From the NCBI GenBank assembly GCA_000996695.1, contig LCAT01000007.1:1-33447 (forward strand): a stretch of DNA of 33,447 nucleotides, in the 5' to 3' direction. The position numbers and the translations under genes were made by a program. Source of the DNA: a candidate division TM6 bacterium GW2011_GWE2_41_16 (lineage in GTDB: Bacteria; Babelota; Babeliae; Babelales; Babelaceae). Below, piece by piece: positions 8,728 to 15,958 of the stretch (position 1 is its first letter; each line of letters begins with the position of its first letter). The notes beneath the pieces are model-generated. The model did no database searches and had not been told where the DNA came from. It saw nothing but the letters and a program-made list of their open reading frames with translations.

Positions 8728-9091
8728 ACTCCCCCCTTTTTTGAGAAATGAAAATGATAAAAAATATGTATAATTAAAAGAAAAAATATCAAAATAAAGT
8801 CTCTTTTTTCAATCGTTTTAATACTCTTCCTGAATAAAAAACAATGTACAGTGGAGACCCACTAAGCAATGCACATAAAAATATCGTGAATAGCACGATT
8901 AGATTGAATAAACAGAAAGCTTGCCTGCACATGAAAAAATGGCTTTTGCCATAGACTTCACAAAAAAAAATTCGTATACTCACAAAAGAGTTCGATTTCG
9001 ACTACCAAAATGCCTCAAAATGAAATACGATCGCTAACCAAAAAATATATTAATTCCTAAATCGCGGCCCCTCACACAAAGGAGATCGTAC
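8728..9091. promoter_or_regulatory. Divergent intergenic region with a likely glmU promoter
   Basis: 364 bp between psd (-) and glmU (+). On the + strand, TAGACT (8952-8957) and TATACT (8975-8980) are 17 bp apart, a plausible sigma70-type promoter giving a leader of about 100 nt. The palindrome ATGGC-TTTT-GCCAT (8939-8952) abuts the -35. The glmU ribosome-binding site AAAGGAG is at 9078-9084. A 64-codon ORF on the minus strand (8789-8983) is hydrophobic but has no support. Confidence 0.5.
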
Positions 9092-10597
9092 ATGGCGTCA
9101 TTCAACGCGTCGGTCCAAGGAATAATTCTTGCAGCTGGTAGGTCCACAAGATTTAAAACCGAAGGAACAAAACTTCAGTACACACTCTGTGGCCAAGAAA
9201 TGATCATGTTTCCCGTTAAATTACTTAATCAACTCGACATCCCAACGACCATTGTTGTTGGCCACAAAAAAGAGCTCGTAATGAGCATTGTCAACGGACA
9301 CAATCTTTCAGGCATCTCATTCATCGAACAAAAAGAACAACAGGGAACAGGTCACGCACTCAAAGTAACTCAATCTGCATGGTCAGCTGATCATATACTG
9401 GTTATCAACGGTGATATGCCGCTTGTTACGCGCGATACTATCGAAAATCTTATTCAAACGCATCTCGAAGCTTTTGCAGACGTCTCATTTGTTAAGGCAC
9501 ACAACCAAGATCCCACAATTCGAGGTTACGGTCGCGTTATTCGCAAAGGATCGTCAGTCATCGTTAAAGAAGAAAAAGATTTACCCGTTGATGCGCCTAT
9601 CATTTGTTGCGTCAATGCGGGTATTTATATATTCAAGCGCTCGTTTCTTGAAAAAGGAATTGACCGTTTGACCCCAAGCACGGTAACAGGTGAATGGTAC
9701 ATTCCTGATCTGATAAATTTTGCCAATGATAATCGCTACCACGTTGAAACCATTGATGCAGCATTCGATCTTATTCGCGGCGTCAATACGCTCAAGGAAC
9801 TGTGGGAGGCTGAATATCTTAAACGTACCGAGCTTATCTCATATTGGATGAGCAATGGCGTACAGTTTTCAGTTGCACCGCACATTCAACTTGATATCGA
9901 TGTTACTATCGGCTCAGGCACTATCGTTGGACCGGGAGCCCTGATTAAAAAAGGCTCACGTATAGGTCGCAACTGCCGCATTGAAGCGTATACATCAATT
10001 ACCGCAAGCACGATTGAAGAAAATGTCACAATACTACCATTTTCAGTGATCAATGAATCACACGTCGCTGCTGAAGCAATAATTGGACCATTCGCTCATT
10101 TACGCAATAACGTCACAGTTGGCGCACACTCTCATATTGGCAGTTTTGTTGAGGCAACAAAAACTACGATTGGCGAGTACTCTAAAGCAAAACATCTCGC
10201 ATATCTAGGCAATGCGCACATCGGCTCACATGTAAACATCGGTGCCGGAACCATTGTCTGCAATTACAACGGAGTAAACAAGTCAGAAACTATCATCAAA
10301 GATGGCGCTCAAATTGGTGCGCTTAACGCATTGATAGCTCCGATTTCAATTGGACAAGAAGCTATTACGGCCGCTGGATCATCTCTTACCGAAAACGTGC
10401 CAGACAACGGATTTGCTATTGCTCGTACACAGCAAACAACTAAGCATGCCTACGCGCCCATTCTTCGCGAAAAACTGAAAAACAAAAAAAATCTTGATGA
10501 AGTATTGCAAAAAACTACATCCGTAAGCCCAGCTCCTGCACCAAAGGTAACTTATGAAGCAAAGCCGGCATACAAGAAAACAAACTCTGAGCTATAG
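9092..10597 (+). CDS. glmU: Bifunctional GlmU: glucosamine-1-phosphate acetyltransferase / GlcNAc-1-P uridyltransferase
   Basis: Makes UDP-GlcNAc, the entry precursor for peptidoglycan and lipopolysaccharide, in the cytoplasm. 501 residues, slightly longer than usual because of a Lys/Pro-rich tail after residue 460. The N-terminal nucleotidyltransferase domain shows LAAGRSTRF (residues 13-21; the usual Gly is Ser here), EQQGTGHAL, NGDMPL and GYGRV. The C-terminal half is a left-handed beta-helix of hexapeptide repeats with the acetyltransferase signature: FAHLR, AKHLAYLG with the catalytic His, and NIGAGTIVCNYNG. AAAGGAG lies 7 nt before the ATG. It is followed by sbcD on the same strand with a 73 bp gap that holds a hairpin. 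Confidence 0.97.
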   Translation: MASFNASVQGIILAAGRSTRFKTEGTKLQYTLCGQEMIMFPVKLLNQLDIPTTIVVGHKKELVMSIVNGHNLSGISFIEQKEQQGTGHALKVTQSAWSADHILVINGDMPLVTRDTIENLIQTHLEAFADVSFVKAHNQDPTIRGYGRVIRKGSSVIVKEEKDLPVDAPIICCVNAGIYIFKRSFLEKGIDRLTPSTVTGEWYIPDLINFANDNRYHVETIDAAFDLIRGVNTLKELWEAEYLKRTELISYWMSNGVQFSVAPHIQLDIDVTIGSGTIVGPGALIKKGSRIGRNCRIEAYTSITASTIEENVTILPFSVINESHVAAEAIIGPFAHLRNNVTVGAHSHIGSFVEATKTTIGEYSKAKHLAYLGNAHIGSHVNIGAGTIVCNYNGVNKSETIIKDGAQIGALNALIAPISIGQEAITAAGSSLTENVPDNGFAIARTQQTTKHAYAPILREKLKNKKNLDEVLQKTTSVSPAPAPKVTYEAKPAYKKTNSEL

Positions 10598-10607
10598 TAA
10601 GATTGAC

Positions 10608-10635
10608 CAGCCGTCGCGTAAAGCTATGGCTGGCA
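10608..10635 (+). repeat. Simple hairpin CCAGCC...GGCTGG (uninserted form of the 17.6 kb cluster)
   Basis: CCAGCCGTCGC, then GTAA, then AGCTATGGCTGGCA, folding by CCAGCC/GGCTGG. Both flanking blocks recur at 17579-17589 and 17716-17729, where about 125 bp of further hairpins sits between them. No T tract follows, so it is not an obvious terminator. Confidence 0.7.
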
Positions 10636-10670
10636 GGTTAGGAAATACGTAATCACATGTTGATAATGAC

Positions 10671-11984
10671 ATGATATCATTCATACATACTGCCGATCTC
10701 CACTTTGGTGTTGAAAATTACGGTAAAATCGATCAGAAGACGGGAATACATACCCGTCTTCTGGATTTTGAGCATGCTTTTAATCAATGCATAAATTATG
10801 CTATTGATCATAAGGTTGATTTCTTTTTGATCTGCGGTGATATTTACAAAACGGCAACACCTGCGCCAACTCACCAAAAAATATTTGCACGATCAATCAC
10901 GCAACTTCAAAAGGTACATATTCCTGTTGTCATCATTACAGGCAACCACGATATTCCGCTCAGCCAGGGAAAAACGCATGCCATAAACATTTTTCAAGAG
11001 CTTGAGATTGAAAATATTCATATCATCGATTACCCACAAACCATTACGATTAAAACAGCCCATGGAGAAATTGCCATTATAGGCATCCCATGGCCAACAA
11101 AGCAAGACCATAGGGCACTGCAAATCACGGCATGCACACCCGAAAGCAATGATCTTGTGAATACTGATACAAACCGGCCGCATACCGTCTGCGCAGATCA
11201 AAATGGCATGAGCCATACTTCACAGCTCAATAAAACTACTTCCATCGAACTTAATACCTATGCACGTATTCAAAATTTAATACAAAATCTCGATCCAAGC
11301 ATTCCCACTATTCTTGCAGGACATCTCACCTGCAGTGAAGGGCTGTTCTCCGGATCAGAAAAAAAAGCGCTCACGGGAACGGACCCGTTATTTACCCCTG
11401 ATCAGCTCGCACAGGTTCCGTTAAAATACATCGCGCTGGGGCACCTTCATCGATATCAACGCATACCGCACAAAGAGAAACATGTGCCCATTGTGTACAG
11501 CGGGTCAATTGAGCGTATCGATTTTGGCGAGCGCAAAGAAGACAAAGGATTTTGCCATGTGTGCATTGAGGGCTCACGCACCAATGTTACCTTCATCAAA
11601 ACAATGACTCGTGCATTTATACAAATCGATGTAGCGTTAACTGATGAGATAAACCAAACAAACACCATTATGCAAAAAATTCTAGAGCAGCCTATCAAGG
11701 ACTCAATAATAAAAATTACCTATACGCTTGATCGCTCACTCAAAGACCGTGTTGATCGTATAGCGCTTGAACAAGCGTGTGTCCAAGCATGCTTTTTAGT
11801 TGGTATTTTTCCGGTCTATACCGGCGAGCAAAGACGTATGCGTTCGCGCGATATCGATCAGGCGCTCTCGCCATTAGAATCAATCAATTACTATCTCAAA
11901 CAAAATATACCCGATCAACACCAAAGCCTCATGACCAAAGCACAAGCGTTATTTGATGAGCTCAGCACCGAACAAAATATATAG
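10671..11984 (+). CDS. sbcD: SbcD/Mre11-family DNA exonuclease subunit
   Basis: Predicted Mn2+-dependent 3'-5' exonuclease and hairpin endonuclease that normally works with the SbcC ATPase on DNA ends and palindromes. 437 residues. All metallophosphoesterase motifs are visible: D9-x-H11 (HTADLHFG), CGDIYK around Asp57, GNHD at 91-94, AGHLTCSEG, and ALGHLHRYQ. Compared with the family core there is an extra Asn/Thr-rich segment of about 45 residues after IIGIPWPTKQ, before the next motif. The C-terminal part would be the capping domain. No clear Shine-Dalgarno precedes the ATG. No sbcC follows: the next genes are the convergent ATP synthase genes, so the partner must lie elsewhere or be missing. 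Confidence 0.88.
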   Translation: MISFIHTADLHFGVENYGKIDQKTGIHTRLLDFEHAFNQCINYAIDHKVDFFLICGDIYKTATPAPTHQKIFARSITQLQKVHIPVVIITGNHDIPLSQGKTHAINIFQELEIENIHIIDYPQTITIKTAHGEIAIIGIPWPTKQDHRALQITACTPESNDLVNTDTNRPHTVCADQNGMSHTSQLNKTTSIELNTYARIQNLIQNLDPSIPTILAGHLTCSEGLFSGSEKKALTGTDPLFTPDQLAQVPLKYIALGHLHRYQRIPHKEKHVPIVYSGSIERIDFGERKEDKGFCHVCIEGSRTNVTFIKTMTRAFIQIDVALTDEINQTNTIMQKILEQPIKDSIIKITYTLDRSLKDRVDRIALEQACVQACFLVGIFPVYTGEQRRMRSRDIDQALSPLESINYYLKQNIPDQHQSLMTKAQALFDELSTEQNI

Positions 11985-12000
11985 TAGGGCTCTGCCCTAC
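11984..12000 (+). terminator. Hairpin at the sbcD stop
   Basis: GTAGGGC-TCT-GCCCTAC, a perfect 7 bp stem starting at the last base of the sbcD TAG. No T tract follows, so termination is uncertain; it may belong to the repeat element that begins immediately after it. Confidence 0.4.
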
Positions 12001-12260
12001 ACCCGCAAGGGCGTTCGCCCTCCATAACGACCGTAAGTACGTGTCGTTTGGGCCGAAGGCTTGACCCACAAAATAATACAAAGCAATAAATTTACAAATG
12101 CGAAGCTCATGTCCGCCGAAGTTTTATGCGAAGGCTGGATAAAGTGTGAGGGGATATAAAAACGGTAAAAACCGTTTTTATATCCCCTCAGTTACTCACG
12201 GCAAAAGCCATGTATCACGTGTGAATTTTTAATGGGTCAAGGGCGAACGCCCTTGTGGGT
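12001..12260. repeat. MITE-like element with 21 bp terminal inverted repeats
   Basis: The ends at 12001-12021 and 12240-12260 are inverted repeats matching at 20 of 21 bases (core CAAGGGCGTTCGCCCT). Each end is itself a small hairpin, GGC-N4-GCC. The interior has no ORF but contains a 20 bp perfect palindrome arm pair (12147-12166 / 12171-12190) and another GGC-AAAA-GCC hairpin at 12200. The left 70 bp recurs at 19614-19686. The element fills the gap between convergent sbcD and atpA. A non-autonomous mobile or REP-like element is the best reading; no transposase lies in the window. Confidence 0.65.
12147..12190. repeat. Perfect 20 bp inverted repeat with AAAA loop
   Basis: TGAGGGGATATAAAAACGGT at 12147-12166 is exactly complementary to 12171-12190, with loop AAAA. 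The inner part (AAAAACGGT / ACCGTTTTT) has the symmetry of a bidirectional terminator, which would suit its position between two convergent genes. Such a long perfect palindrome is also a known type of SbcCD substrate. Confidence 0.8.
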
Positions 12261-12277
12261 TAAGGATGAAACCCTTA

Positions 12278-13795
12278 TTATTTACACATCATCATGAACT
12301 CACGTGCATAATCAGAAAGCTGTTTGTCCGTTTGAGTAGATATATCAGCATCGTGTTTTATACGATCATAGATCGCTGTTTGTGTATGTTTAATGTAATC
12401 GACAAACTTCCACGCACAATCGACTGCAAGCTTCCACGCACAATCGACTGCAAGATTCTTTTCTTTGCCTTCTAAAAAGCCCTTTTGGAAAAGAAACAGC
12501 ACAATTGCTTGCTGCTCAAAAGGCCGCGTATTGAACTGGTCTTGCTTAAGCAACTCAACCGCAATCGCGCCGCGCGCAAGCTGTCGCTGAGAAACAATAT
12601 CAAGCTCTGTGCCAAATTGCGAAAAGCCAACAAGTTCGCTATATTGCGCCAAATCAAGACGCAAAGACTTGGTTACTTTGCGAATAGCCTTTGTTTGTGC
12701 AGCTCCACCCACACGAGAAACGGATAACTCTCCATTCACTGCAGGCCGCACGCCACTATTAAATAAGTGAGAGTCTAAGAAAATTTGGCCATCGGTAATC
12801 GAAATCAAGTTCGTAGGAATATATGCGGTTAAATCGTCACCCTGCAACTGCACGATCGGCAAAGCAGTGATCGAACCACCAGCCAAAAATTTACCTGAGC
12901 GCTCAAGAAGGTGTGAGTGCAGATAGAAAATATCACCAGGATACGCCTCACGACCAGGAGAACGTCTCATAAGCAACGACATTTCACGATATGCAATAGC
13001 ATGATCGGTTAAGTCGTCGTACACAATCAATACATCACGGCCCTGATCTCTCAGGTATTCAGCAAGTGTTGTTCCAACATACGGAGCCATATATCTACAT
13101 AATACCGCATCCGATGCATCAGCAATAATAATAGCGGTGTATTCAAGCGACCCACGCTCTTGCAGCGTATGCATTAAACGAGCAACGTTCACTTGACGCT
13201 GACCAATCGCAACATAAATACACAGAACGTTTTTGCCTTTTTGATGCAAAATCGTATCCAAAGCAATTGCTGTTTTTCCAGTATTTCGGTTCCCGATAAT
13301 GAGCTCTCGCTGACCACGACCGATTGGCACAAGCGTGTCAATCGCCATGATACCCGTTTCCAAAGATTCGTTCACCGGGCTACGATCTGCTATGCCAGGA
13401 ATATCAACTTCAATAGATCGCTCCTCAACAACGTCTACTGTTCCGAGACCGTCTATAGGCGTGCCAAGCGCGTTTACCACGCGTCCAAGCAATGACTCGC
13501 CAACACCAAGTTTAAAAACACTTTTGGTACGATGAACCATTTCCCCTTCATTCACCGGAATGGTGTTATAAAGAAAAAAAGCGGTTGCAAGATCTTCTTC
13601 AAGATCAAGGATCATTCCTTTATTGCCACCTTCAAATAACACAATTTCACCGTACAGAGCATGCGTTATCCCGTTTATGTGGCACATGCCATCACCAACT
13701 TTAACGACCACACCAACCTCTTCGAGAGTTGTGAGATCACTTTGGGATAAAGCTTTTTCAAAAAGATTTTCCAAATCGGCAGTCTTAAGAGTCAT
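12278..13795 (-). CDS. atpA: F1-ATP synthase alpha subunit
   Basis: Non-catalytic nucleotide-binding subunit of the F1 head. 505 residues, normal length. Seen: P-loop GNRNTGKT near residue 170 (usually GDRQTGKT), IPIGRGQ-like segment (LVPIGRGQRELIIG), YDDLTDHAIAYR, RRSPGREAYPGD, and the arginine-finger region SVSRVGGAAQT. The C-terminal domain carries a duplicated octapeptide (LAVDCAWK twice) from an exact 24 bp tandem repeat. AGGTGA precedes the ATG at 13795. It follows delta in the usual order but with a 166 bp gap holding a repeat. Gamma, beta and epsilon, which normally follow, are absent: the next gene is sbcD on the opposite strand. Confidence 0.97.
   Translation of the reverse strand: MTLKTADLENLFEKALSQSDLTTLEEVGVVVKVGDGMCHINGITHALYGEIVLFEGGNKGMILDLEEDLATAFFLYNTIPVNEGEMVHRTKSVFKLGVGESLLGRVVNALGTPIDGLGTVDVVEERSIEVDIPGIADRSPVNESLETGIMAIDTLVPIGRGQRELIIGNRNTGKTAIALDTILHQKGKNVLCIYVAIGQRQVNVARLMHTLQERGSLEYTAIIIADASDAVLCRYMAPYVGTTLAEYLRDQGRDVLIVYDDLTDHAIAYREMSLLMRRSPGREAYPGDIFYLHSHLLERSGKFLAGGSITALPIVQLQGDDLTAYIPTNLISITDGQIFLDSHLFNSGVRPAVNGELSVSRVGGAAQTKAIRKVTKSLRLDLAQYSELVGFSQFGTELDIVSQRQLARGAIAVELLKQDQFNTRPFEQQAIVLFLFQKGFLEGKEKNLAVDCAWKLAVDCAWKFVDYIKHTQTAIYDRIKHDADISTQTDKQLSDYAREFMMMCK
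12407..12454 (-). repeat. Exact 24 bp tandem duplication in atpA
   Basis: Two identical 24 bp copies (12407-12430 and 12431-12454) encode LAVDCAWK twice, in frame, in the C-terminal helical domain of the alpha subunit. The identity of the copies points to a recent event. Confidence 0.95.
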
Positions 13796-13884
13796 TTTTC
13801 ACCTATAGCAAGATTCGTTTAGATATACACGTTACCATTGCGATTTAAACATATAATCAATGAGCAAATTGGTATAAGTCAAAG

Positions 13885-13956
13885 CGGCGCTTGTCCGCCG
13901 TAGGCTTCATGCGCCTGCCCGCCATAGCCTTGGCGAAGGAAGGAAGGCTGGGAACG
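13885..13956. repeat. GC-rich intergenic repeat (RQGYGGQA type) between atpH and atpA
   Basis: A block such as GTCCGCCGTAGGCTTC and GCCCGCCATAGCCTTGGCG, clearly richer in GC than its surroundings and made of two imperfect tandem units. Translated on the minus strand it gives RQGYGGQA and AYGGQA. From memory, this peptide recurs as a spurious translation of a repeat in many uncultured bacterial genomes; I cannot verify that here. A related piece (TCCGCCGAAG...GCGAAGGC) is at 12112-12134. Confidence 0.55.
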
Positions 13957-13961
13957 CCATA

Positions 13962-14501
13962 TTAGATTAAACGTCGCAACGCATTCATGCGTTTTTTGAT
14001 AGATCGCTCCCACAGAAAAAATGCGCCTTGCATGCGTATGCCAGCAATGAGCATGGCATTTTCTCTGCAAGGACCTGTTATGGTATACCCTGTTTTTTTA
14101 TAAAAAAATTCGCGCATATTTTTTTGTTGATCTTCACTCAAAAGAGGGTACGACTCAAACGATCCTGTCACTATTTTTGTTTTTTCTTCATATAATTGTT
14201 GCAATATGATAACCACATTGCCAAAAAAAGGCATGCGCCCGTTGTTGGATAATAGTGTTACCAGAGGCAACCAAAAAGATCTACGTTCAGACGTTTTAAA
14301 AACATACGTATCAAGCGCTAATTTTTTATCAGCCTCTAACACGTGCCCCATTCCCAAACATGCCACAAACACCTGATTTGATGACCAAAAATTGCGATAG
14401 TCCTCAAGCTGCTGACGAAAGTCTACCGGCAATTTGTCACCAAAAACAACCAAAAATGCTTGCGCATATTTTTTTGCAAGACGAGCATCATTTCTGCGCA
14501 T
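13962..14501 (-). CDS. atpH: F1-ATP synthase delta subunit
   Basis: OSCP/delta subunit that joins the F1 head to the peripheral stalk. 179 residues from the ATG at 14501, which has GAGGAG 7 nt upstream and overlaps the end of the b gene by 14 bp. The much longer upstream reading to 14600 lies in the b gene and is not used. Seen: the N-terminal ARLAKKYAQAFL motif typical of delta, a mostly helical body, and a C-terminal strand region (IAGIRMQGAFFLWERSIKKR) matching the usual 'G..v.igd.v.D.Si...l' ending. Sequence is divergent, so the call rests on this pattern plus position between b and alpha. Confidence 0.85.
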   Translation of the reverse strand: MRRNDARLAKKYAQAFLVVFGDKLPVDFRQQLEDYRNFWSSNQVFVACLGMGHVLEADKKLALDTYVFKTSERRSFWLPLVTLLSNNGRMPFFGNVVIILQQLYEEKTKIVTGSFESYPLLSEDQQKNMREFFYKKTGYTITGPCRENAMLIAGIRMQGAFFLWERSIKKRMNALRRLI

Positions 14502-14976
14502 GTGTCTGCTCCTCACAATTTTTGACAATAGTATCAACAAATGATTGTGCGTGCTCCTTTTGCGTATACACACGTTCAAGATTTTGCTGCGTTTGTGCAA
14601 TGATCTTTGGGACTAGCGCTCGGTACATACATCGCTTTTGAATAGTTCCATATTGTGAGACAAGATGCTTGCACATCACATTACTTTGAGTCTCCAATTG
14701 AGCCCGTCGCTGAGCGGCCCACTCATCATGTTTGCGAGTCCACAGCGCAATCATACGAAACAAACGATCATTAAAAATGAGCTGTGACTCAACAGCACGT
14801 GTCGCTTCTTTTGCACGTTTTTGAGTATTTGCAACATCCAAAGCCATTTTTTTGTCGGTACTTTGCTCCTCTTGCAAGGACTGTCTAAAGCTCGGGATGC
14901 CATAATTTTTCGCAAAGTACCACACCAAAGCGACGATTATTGCAAAATTGAGCAGAATAAAAAACCACTCAAACAT
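14488..14976 (-). CDS. atpF: ATP synthase peripheral-stalk subunit b
   Basis: 162 residues from the ATG at 14976 (AAAGGA upstream; overlaps the preceding gene by 8 bp). One N-terminal transmembrane helix (FEWFFILLNFAIIVALVWYFA) is followed by a long charged helix, the layout of b subunits that form the stator stalk in F-type ATPases. It is the second of two b-type genes in a row. Overlaps on both sides indicate translational coupling within the cluster. Assignment is by topology and gene order; sequence similarity to classical b is weak by eye. Confidence 0.8.
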   Translation of the reverse strand: MFEWFFILLNFAIIVALVWYFAKNYGIPSFRQSLQEEQSTDKKMALDVANTQKRAKEATRAVESQLIFNDRLFRMIALWTRKHDEWAAQRRAQLETQSNVMCKHLVSQYGTIQKRCMYRALVPKIIAQTQQNLERVYTQKEHAQSFVDTIVKNCEEQTHAQK

Positions 14977-15346
14977 GCTCAATCCTTTCTGTAAGCTTTT
15001 GCGCAACGCTTTCTACAATGGTTCCTGTTTCATCAAGATCACAAGCTGCACGTAAACAACGTTCTTTGAGCTCATCAATTTGCAAAGGTTGAACCTCTTC
15101 GCTTATCATTTCGGGCATCTTAATAGAAGCCTCTTTTTTAAGATAAAGCGACAGGGCATGCTGCTCTTCGTGTTTTTTTTCAATAACTTCTTGTTCAAGT
15201 TTTATAAGCTCACGCTGTTTTTCTCGCGTGAGCTCACGATTAATCACTATGCGTACGGCATCCTTCACGAATAATGATCGCATGATGAGATAGGCAATCA
15301 GAAAATGAACCATCTGCACGATAAGCGTTAGGTTTATCTCCAGCAT
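14969..15346 (-). CDS. ATP synthase b-type (b') stalk subunit
   Basis: 125 residues. One N-terminal transmembrane segment (INLTLIVQMVHFLIAYLIM) with Asn-Leu-Thr and Gln residues typical of b and b' subunits, then a charged helical region (REKQRELIKLEQEVIEKKHE). It is shorter than a standard b subunit (about 155-160). Together with the next gene it probably forms a heterodimeric b'b stalk, as in cyanobacteria, plastids and some other lineages. AAAGG lies 12 nt before the ATG. A 322 bp gap with hairpin repeats separates it from atpE, unusual for this operon. Confidence 0.75.
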   Translation of the reverse strand: MLEINLTLIVQMVHFLIAYLIMRSLFVKDAVRIVINRELTREKQRELIKLEQEVIEKKHEEQHALSLYLKKEASIKMPEMISEEVQPLQIDELKERCLRAACDLDETGTIVESVAQKLTERIEHV

Positions 15347-15668
15347 AGCAGGTACTACCTTTTGTTATGACGATTATCATTTTATAGCCATGGCTATTTT
15401 GGCCTGCGCAAACATATTGGTGCGTCGCAAAATAGTACGGCCTTTTAGAGGCGTACCAAGACCGCACTATTTCTTGTTTATGTGATCCAATCACACTATT
15501 TGTGTTTATGGAAGTGCAAAGCCCAAGTGACACGTTAATCACTTGGAGGACTGCGCTATAGAGATAAGGTGCGCCCAGAAGCTCACACGCATTGAAAATA
15601 ACAAAAAAGCACTTCATGCCGTGTGAAAAAAATCTCAAATAATTCGGCTATCAAACATGCCGTCAAAA
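15347..15668. repeat. Intergenic hairpin region inside the ATP synthase cluster
   Basis: 322 bp with no credible gene. It holds at least three stem-loops: AATAGTACGG / CCGCACTATT (15431-15440 / 15462-15471, one mismatch), GTGAT-CCA-ATCAC within 15471-15500, and CCAAGTGA / TCACTTGG (15523-15530 / 15539-15546). The 30 nt at 15471-15500 match 28624-28653 at 27 positions. The 14 nt GCCCAAGTGACACG recurs at 17603-17616. A 132-codon minus-strand ORF crossing the region (15240-15638) is a by-product. The hairpins could tune c-subunit expression relative to the other subunits. Confidence 0.6.
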
Positions 15669-15917
15669 TTAATTAATAGCAAAAATAAGAAGCAGCGCAG
15701 TAATAAACGCAAATAGAGCCGATGTCTCAACAATAGTAAGCGCAAGCAACGTCATGTTGCGAATAGCGCCTTCGCTTTGTGGATAACGACCAATGTTGTC
15801 GCATCCTGTCGCACCAATTTTACCTTGTGAAAGAGCAGGTCCCATGGTACCTAAACCAATAGCCAAAGCTGCAGCAAAACATTTTGCTATTTTTACCCAG
15901 ACAATCATATCTTCCAT
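15669..15917 (-). CDS. atpE: F-type ATP synthase c subunit (rotor ring) with Na+-type ligand pattern
   Basis: 82-residue hairpin of two transmembrane helices that forms the ion-translocating ring. Helix 1 carries the Gly/Ala-rich stretch with GPALSQGKIG. The polar loop has GRYPQSEG (usual RQPE). Helix 2 has the essential carboxylate Glu64 in TIVETSALF. Gln31, Glu64, Thr65 and Ser66 line up with Gln32, Glu65, Ser66 and Thr67 of the Na+-binding c ring of Ilyobacter tartaricus; Tyr70 there is Phe69 here. AAGGA lies 8 nt before the ATG. It is 41 bp downstream of the kinase gene and first among the ATP synthase genes here. The a subunit (atpB), usually just upstream, is absent. Confidence 0.95.
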   Translation of the reverse strand: MEDMIVWVKIAKCFAAALAIGLGTMGPALSQGKIGATGCDNIGRYPQSEGAIRNMTLLALTIVETSALFAFITALLLIFAIN

Positions 15918-15958
15918 TGCAATTATCCTTCTCGTAAAAAAATTTTAACGATAATCAA

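Noticed and set aside
8789-8983. 64-codon hydrophobic minus-strand ORF upstream of psd
   Set aside because: AT-rich DNA readily yields hydrophobic readings; there is no Shine-Dalgarno, and it overlaps the likely glmU promoter.
13879-14070. ORF containing RQGYGGQA between atpH and atpA
   Set aside because: It is a translation of an intergenic repeat and overlaps atpH in another frame.
15240-15638. 132-codon minus-strand ORF overlapping the b' gene
   Set aside because: It overlaps a well-supported gene in another frame, runs through hairpin repeats and has no coherent composition or ribosome-binding site.
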